Shown: positions 60,904 to 64,000 of the stretch, piece after piece | Layout: each line of letters opens with the position of its first letter | How positions within the stretch are numbered: the stretch's first letter is position 1 | Assembly (NCBI GenBank): GCA_011523845.1 | Contig: WTFV01000199.1 | Location: forward strand, 56,990-120,989 | Direction: 5' to 3' | DNA: 64,000 nt | Source of the DNA: Acidobacteriota bacterium | GTDB lineage: Bacteria > Acidobacteriota > Vicinamibacteria > Vicinamibacterales > UBA8438 | Translations under genes and position numbers: made by a program | The notes under the pieces: generated by a model | The model's database searches: none | What the model saw: only the letters and a program-made list of their open reading frames with translations | What the model was told of the DNA's origin: nothing

Positions 60904-62220
60904 ATGAACGAGCTGAACAAGACGGCCACCTTCGTCGGCATAGCCCTCGTCCTCGGCGTCGTGGCGTTCGCCAGCGCCCCGCGCCGGGCGGCGCCCGACC
61001 TGTTCTTCGACGTCGGGGAGCCGTTCTTCCCCGAGTTCACCGACCCGGACGCGGCATCCACCCTCGAGGTGATGGAGTTCGACGAAGAGACCGCCTCGGC
61101 CACGCCGTTCCAGGTGACCAACCAGGGCGGGCTGTGGACGATCCCGTCGCACCACGACTACCAGGCCGACGGCGCCGAGCGCCTGGCCAACATCGCCGCG
61201 GACGTCATCAGCCTCGTCAAGGACGACTTCCGCTCGGACAACGTGGCCGACCACGAAGCGCTCGGGGTGATCGACCCGTCCGATCTGACGACGTCCACTC
61301 TGGTCGGCCGCGGCACGCGCGTGACGGTCCGCGACGCGAACACCGAGATCCTCGCCGACCTCGTCGTCGGCAACCCGGTCCCCAACCGGCCCGGGCTGCG
61401 GTTCGTGCGCATGCCCGAGCAGAAGCGGGTCTACACCGCCCGCTTCGAGGCGAACATCTCCACCCGCTTCGAGGACTGGATCGAGCGCAACCTGCTGGAG
61501 GTCGAGCGCGACCAGGTGAACCACATCGTGCTCAACGAGTACACCGTCGACGAGGTCACCCGCCGGGCGTCCGCGCCGAGCGAGTTCACGCTGGACAAGG
61601 TCGACGACACGACCTGGAACGGCTCCGGCGTCCCGGAAAACCAGGAGGTCGACTTCGTCGAGGTCAACCGCCTCGTCGGCGCCATCATCGGCATGCGCAT
61701 CGCCGGCGTCCGTCCCAAGCCGGCGGGAATGACCGGCAACCTGCGCGACGCCGCCATGGCCGGCCGCATCGGCCAGGCGGACATCATCGATCTGATCAAC
61801 AAGGGCTTCTATCCCACCGCCGAGGGAGGACTCCTCTCCAACGAGGGCGAGTTGCTGGTGCGCACCACCGAGGGCGTGCTGTACACGCTGCGCTTCGGCG
61901 AGATCGTCTACGGCCGGGGCGACGCCATCCTGCTAGGCAGCGACGAGAGCGACGACGCGGAGGCCGGGCCGGGCGAGAATCGCTACGTCTTCATCACCGC
62001 GGCGTTCGACGAGGCGGCCCTTCCGGAGCCGGACGCAGCGGACACCGACGCCCATGCGTCATGGGAGCGCCGCGTCGCCGAGGGCCGGGAGAAGGCCGAG
62101 CGCCTCGCCGCGCGCTTCGCCCGCTGGTACTACGTCGTCGCGGCCAGCAGCTACGACCGCATCCACAAGCCGCGCGAGGATTTCCTGAAGGACCGGGAGG
62201 AAGCGAACGCCGGCGCATGA
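60904..62220 (+). CDS. DUF4340 domain protein
   Basis: A 438-residue membrane-anchored protein. An N-terminal helix (ATFVGIALVLGVVAFASA) is followed by a DUF4340 domain: LDDYQADGAERLANIAADVI-type blocks, ALGVIDPSDLTTSTLVGRGT, FVRMPEQKRVYTARFEANIS, TRFEDWIERNLLEVE and a C-terminal LLVRTTEGVLYTLRFGEIVY. DUF4340 proteins often neighbour ABC-2-type gliding genes, but none is present here. The ATG at 60904 is chosen, with GGGA upstream; an ATG at 60886 is an alternative. It diverges from moxR and may share its operator. Confidence 0.82.
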   Translation: MNELNKTATFVGIALVLGVVAFASAPRRAAPDLFFDVGEPFFPEFTDPDAASTLEVMEFDEETASATPFQVTNQGGLWTIPSHHDYQADGAERLANIAADVISLVKDDFRSDNVADHEALGVIDPSDLTTSTLVGRGTRVTVRDANTEILADLVVGNPVPNRPGLRFVRMPEQKRVYTARFEANISTRFEDWIERNLLEVERDQVNHIVLNEYTVDEVTRRASAPSEFTLDKVDDTTWNGSGVPENQEVDFVEVNRLVGAIIGMRIAGVRPKPAGMTGNLRDAAMAGRIGQADIIDLINKGFYPTAEGGLLSNEGELLVRTTEGVLYTLRFGEIVYGRGDAILLGSDESDDAEAGPGENRYVFITAAFDEAALPEPDAADTDAHASWERRVAEGREKAERLAARFARWYYVVAASSYDRIHKPREDFLKDREEANAGA

Positions 62221-62308
62221 GCCCGGAGTGGGTCGATCCGAGACGAGACCGATCACAACGGCTTCCGTCGGCCGGTGCATCACGGGAGATTCGACGGAGA
62301 CACGACAC

Positions 62309-63010
62309 GTGGCAACCCCTGCAATTCCGGCGGCATCTGCACTCGTGCGACGACCTCCGCTGGAAAACGGCGACCGGCTCACGCGACGGGAATTCGAGCG
62401 GCGGTGCGCCACCCGCCCGAACACCGGAAAGGCGGAGTTGATCGAGGGCGTCGTCTATCTGTCGCCAACCGTCTGCTGCACCACGCACGGAGAGCCGCAC
62501 GCGGCAATCGTCGATTGGCTCAGCACCTACTCCACATACACCCCGAGGGTGCGGGTGGGGGACAGCGCCACGGTGCGTCTGGATCTGGACAACGAGCCCC
62601 GGCCGGATGTACTCCTGCGCATCGAGCCCGACGCAGGCGGCCAGTCGCAGGTGAGTAGCGACGACTACTTGGAGGGAGCGCCGGAGCTGGTCGTCGAGGT
62701 AGCAGTCAGCAGCGCCAGCTACGATCTGCACGACAAGCTCCGCGTGTACCGCCGCAACGGGGTTCGCGAGTACGTCGTCTGGCGGGTCCACGACCGGCAG
62801 ATCGACTGGTTCGTTCTGGTGGCCGACGAGTATCGGCGGCTGGAGCACGACGCGGGCGGGATTCTCCACAGCACCGTCCTCCCCGGCCTGCGGCTCGCTG
62901 TCGAGGCGTTGTTGGCAGGTGACGTCGCGACTGTGCTCGCCGAGTTGCAGCGGGGTCTCGACGCCGACGAGCACGCCGCATTCGTCGAGCGTCTGCAGGA
63001 AACGTCGTAG
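62309..63010 (+). CDS. Uma2-family (DUF820) nuclease-fold protein
   Basis: A 233-residue Uma2 protein with the PD-(D/E)xK nuclease fold. GKAELIEGVVYLSPT, HGEPHAAIVDWLSTY, DLDNEPRPDVLLRIEPDAGG (catalytic Asp), GAPELVVEVAVSSASYDLHD (Glu) and KLRVYRRNGVREYVVWRVHD (Lys and Tyr) follow the family order. The GTG at 62309 with GGAGA upstream is preferred to an earlier in-frame start. Such proteins are numerous in some genomes and their role is unclear. No partner gene is visible. Confidence 0.9.
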   Translation: MATPAIPAASALVRRPPLENGDRLTRREFERRCATRPNTGKAELIEGVVYLSPTVCCTTHGEPHAAIVDWLSTYSTYTPRVRVGDSATVRLDLDNEPRPDVLLRIEPDAGGQSQVSSDDYLEGAPELVVEVAVSSASYDLHDKLRVYRRNGVREYVVWRVHDRQIDWFVLVADEYRRLEHDAGGILHSTVLPGLRLAVEALLAGDVATVLAELQRGLDADEHAAFVERLQETS

Positions 63011-63164
63011 GTCTCGCGAGTCCGGCCCGGACAGCGGCCTAGCGGTGCAACCGGGATACACCTCGTCGAAGCCCTCGAACTGTCCAAACAACCGGGACCA
63101 CGTCAGTTCTCCCTGTCCGCGAGGAATGCGCGCCCCCTGTGTCTTGCGCCACAGCGGTTACTTG

Positions 63165-63635
63165 TCAGAACACCGCGTCCAGCACTTCCGCTTCCCCGTC
63201 GGCATTCAACAGTCCGATCCAAGCGTGGGTCACCAGCCCCTCGCCGTCCACCAGCAGAAGAGTGGGCGTTCCGCGCACCGGCAGTGCGCCGGACTCAACG
63301 AACACGACCGAATCAGGGTTGACGCCTTCCGATGCAAGATAGGCTTCGATCCCGTGATCGTTCGGATGGGCGGCAACCACTATCTGAACATCCGGCCTGT
63401 CATGCTCTATCAAGCGCCTGTAGAACGGCGCCGACCGTTGGCAGAACACACAGTCCGTTTTCAGCGCCAGGATTAGCGTCTTGGACGTTCTGCCAAAGTC
63501 CGCCACCGCTCGGTCGATGTACACGTCTTGTATTGTAGGCGTGGGCGCCGAGGCCGGGCGGCTGTATTCTCTTGCGAAAAAGGCCAGCATCACGACGCAC
63601 AATCCGATGGTGAGCAAGTCGGCAGCCTTCCGCAT
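63165..63635 (-). CDS. Membrane-anchored thioredoxin-like protein
   Basis: A 156-residue protein with an N-terminal membrane helix (ADLLTIGLCVVMLAFFARE) and a thioredoxin-fold domain facing the periplasm. The redox site is CVFC in LKTDCVFCQRSAPFYRRL (about 68-71), and the cis-Pro loop is VRGTPTLLLVDGEGLV. It could be a disulfide reductase or a cytochrome-c-maturation-like protein, but no such genes are nearby. AGGAG lies before the ATG. It starts 10 bp downstream of the next gene's stop, so the two are co-transcribed. Confidence 0.85.
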   Translation of the reverse strand: MRKAADLLTIGLCVVMLAFFAREYSRPASAPTPTIQDVYIDRAVADFGRTSKTLILALKTDCVFCQRSAPFYRRLIEHDRPDVQIVVAAHPNDHGIEAYLASEGVNPDSVVFVESGALPVRGTPTLLLVDGEGLVTHAWIGLLNADGEAEVLDAVF

Positions 63636-63645
63636 TAAAAAACTC

Positions 63646-63975
63646 CTACCGCTCCCGACGTGTTTCGCCACTCCAACGGTTGTAGACCTGCATCTGGTCC
63701 GGCACGTTGAACGTATCGCCGGAACGGGATACACGTACGGCGCTCGTGATGCGCCGCTCGTCAACCGTTTGCACTCCGTCGTCGTCGGTCGACACCCCGG
63801 TGTATTCCAGGATTACCCTTACGCGGCCGGGCATGTTGTATCTCCAGATTTCCAGTTCGCGATTGCCCAGGGATACCCTCAACCCGTCCAGCAGGAGCGG
63901 CCCAATCGCACGCGAACCGAGATCGACAGGAACCGCTGCATCTCCCCCATAAGCGCTAACTTGTTTGGACCACAT
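63646..63975 (-). CDS. Short hypothetical protein
   Basis: A 109-residue protein with no signal peptide (MWSKQVSAYGGDAAVPVDLG). Beta-rich segments (LEIWRYNMPGRVRVILEYTG and ERRITSAVRVSRSGDTFNV) follow, and it ends in a charged tail. CCGGAGG just before the ATG supports the start, which is 25 bp from the window edge. No family was recognised. It shares an operon with the thioredoxin-like gene. Confidence 0.6.
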   Translation of the reverse strand: MWSKQVSAYGGDAAVPVDLGSRAIGPLLLDGLRVSLGNRELEIWRYNMPGRVRVILEYTGVSTDDDGVQTVDERRITSAVRVSRSGDTFNVPDQMQVYNRWSGETRRER

Positions 63976-64000
63976 GGTCCTCCGGCGGCTCCGTCCAGCC

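Overview
The window is GC-rich chromosomal DNA from a Gram-negative, aerobically respiring bacterium. LpxB, a roughly 1,090-residue TonB-dependent receptor with an N-terminal carboxypeptidase-regulatory domain, PQQ-dependent dehydrogenases, a complete alternative complex III operon and a MoxR/Bat operon all point that way. Together they suggest an Acidobacteriota genome, perhaps of the Vicinamibacteria type. That placement is inference from gene content, because no rRNA or marker gene is present. No tRNA, rRNA or CRISPR array was recognised. The stop codons used support the standard bacterial code, and many genes begin with GTG.

Layout. From 1 to 9980 (minus strand) lie queG (cut by the window edge), a TonB-dependent receptor, lpxB, an inactive/active pair of M16 peptidases, an outer-membrane-type protein and a Mit_KHE1-like membrane protein. 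From 10417 to 18367 (plus) is actABCDEF, the quinol:electron-acceptor oxidoreductase alternative complex III. Its ActC subunit carries a C-terminal globin domain, the most unusual architecture in the window. From 18400 to 22460 is a degraded patch: an SGNH-hydrolase relic, small hypotheticals, a dispersed repeat, a HEPN-like gene and a frameshifted tyrosine integrase. From 22468 to 28892 are a PQQ dehydrogenase, an M48 peptidase, a PaREP1/HEPN-like gene, a CmoB-like methyltransferase, a 3-hydroxyisobutyrate-dehydrogenase-like enzyme and a two-subunit 3-oxoacid CoA-transferase.

From 29113 to 42619 (plus) is a compact defence island: an AAA ATPase with a DUF4276 partner, hsdM-hsdS, a Gabija pair (gajA-gajB), a decayed second copy of the ATPase, a DUF433/DUF5615 toxin-antitoxin pair, and an hsdR whose C-terminus is fused to a LexA/S24-type domain. 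The genes overlap head to tail, so Gabija and the toxin-antitoxin pair sit inside the type I restriction-modification operon.

From 42624 to 49978 are a DUF2817 peptidase, a second PQQ dehydrogenase, methyltransferases, a VapBC-type pair and two gene relics (acyl-CoA synthetase and DUF1998 helicase). From 50086 to 60675 are a MarR regulator and, on the opposite strand, the aerotolerance-type operon moxR-DUF58-batD-like-batA-batB-batC-batD-batE-htrA. A 13-bp palindrome of the same form (TCAAGA-N-TCTTGA) overlaps divergent promoters both at marR and at moxR, which suggests that MarR controls itself and the Bat operon. The right end carries a DUF4340 protein, a Uma2 nuclease-fold protein, a membrane-anchored thioredoxin-like protein and a short hypothetical protein.
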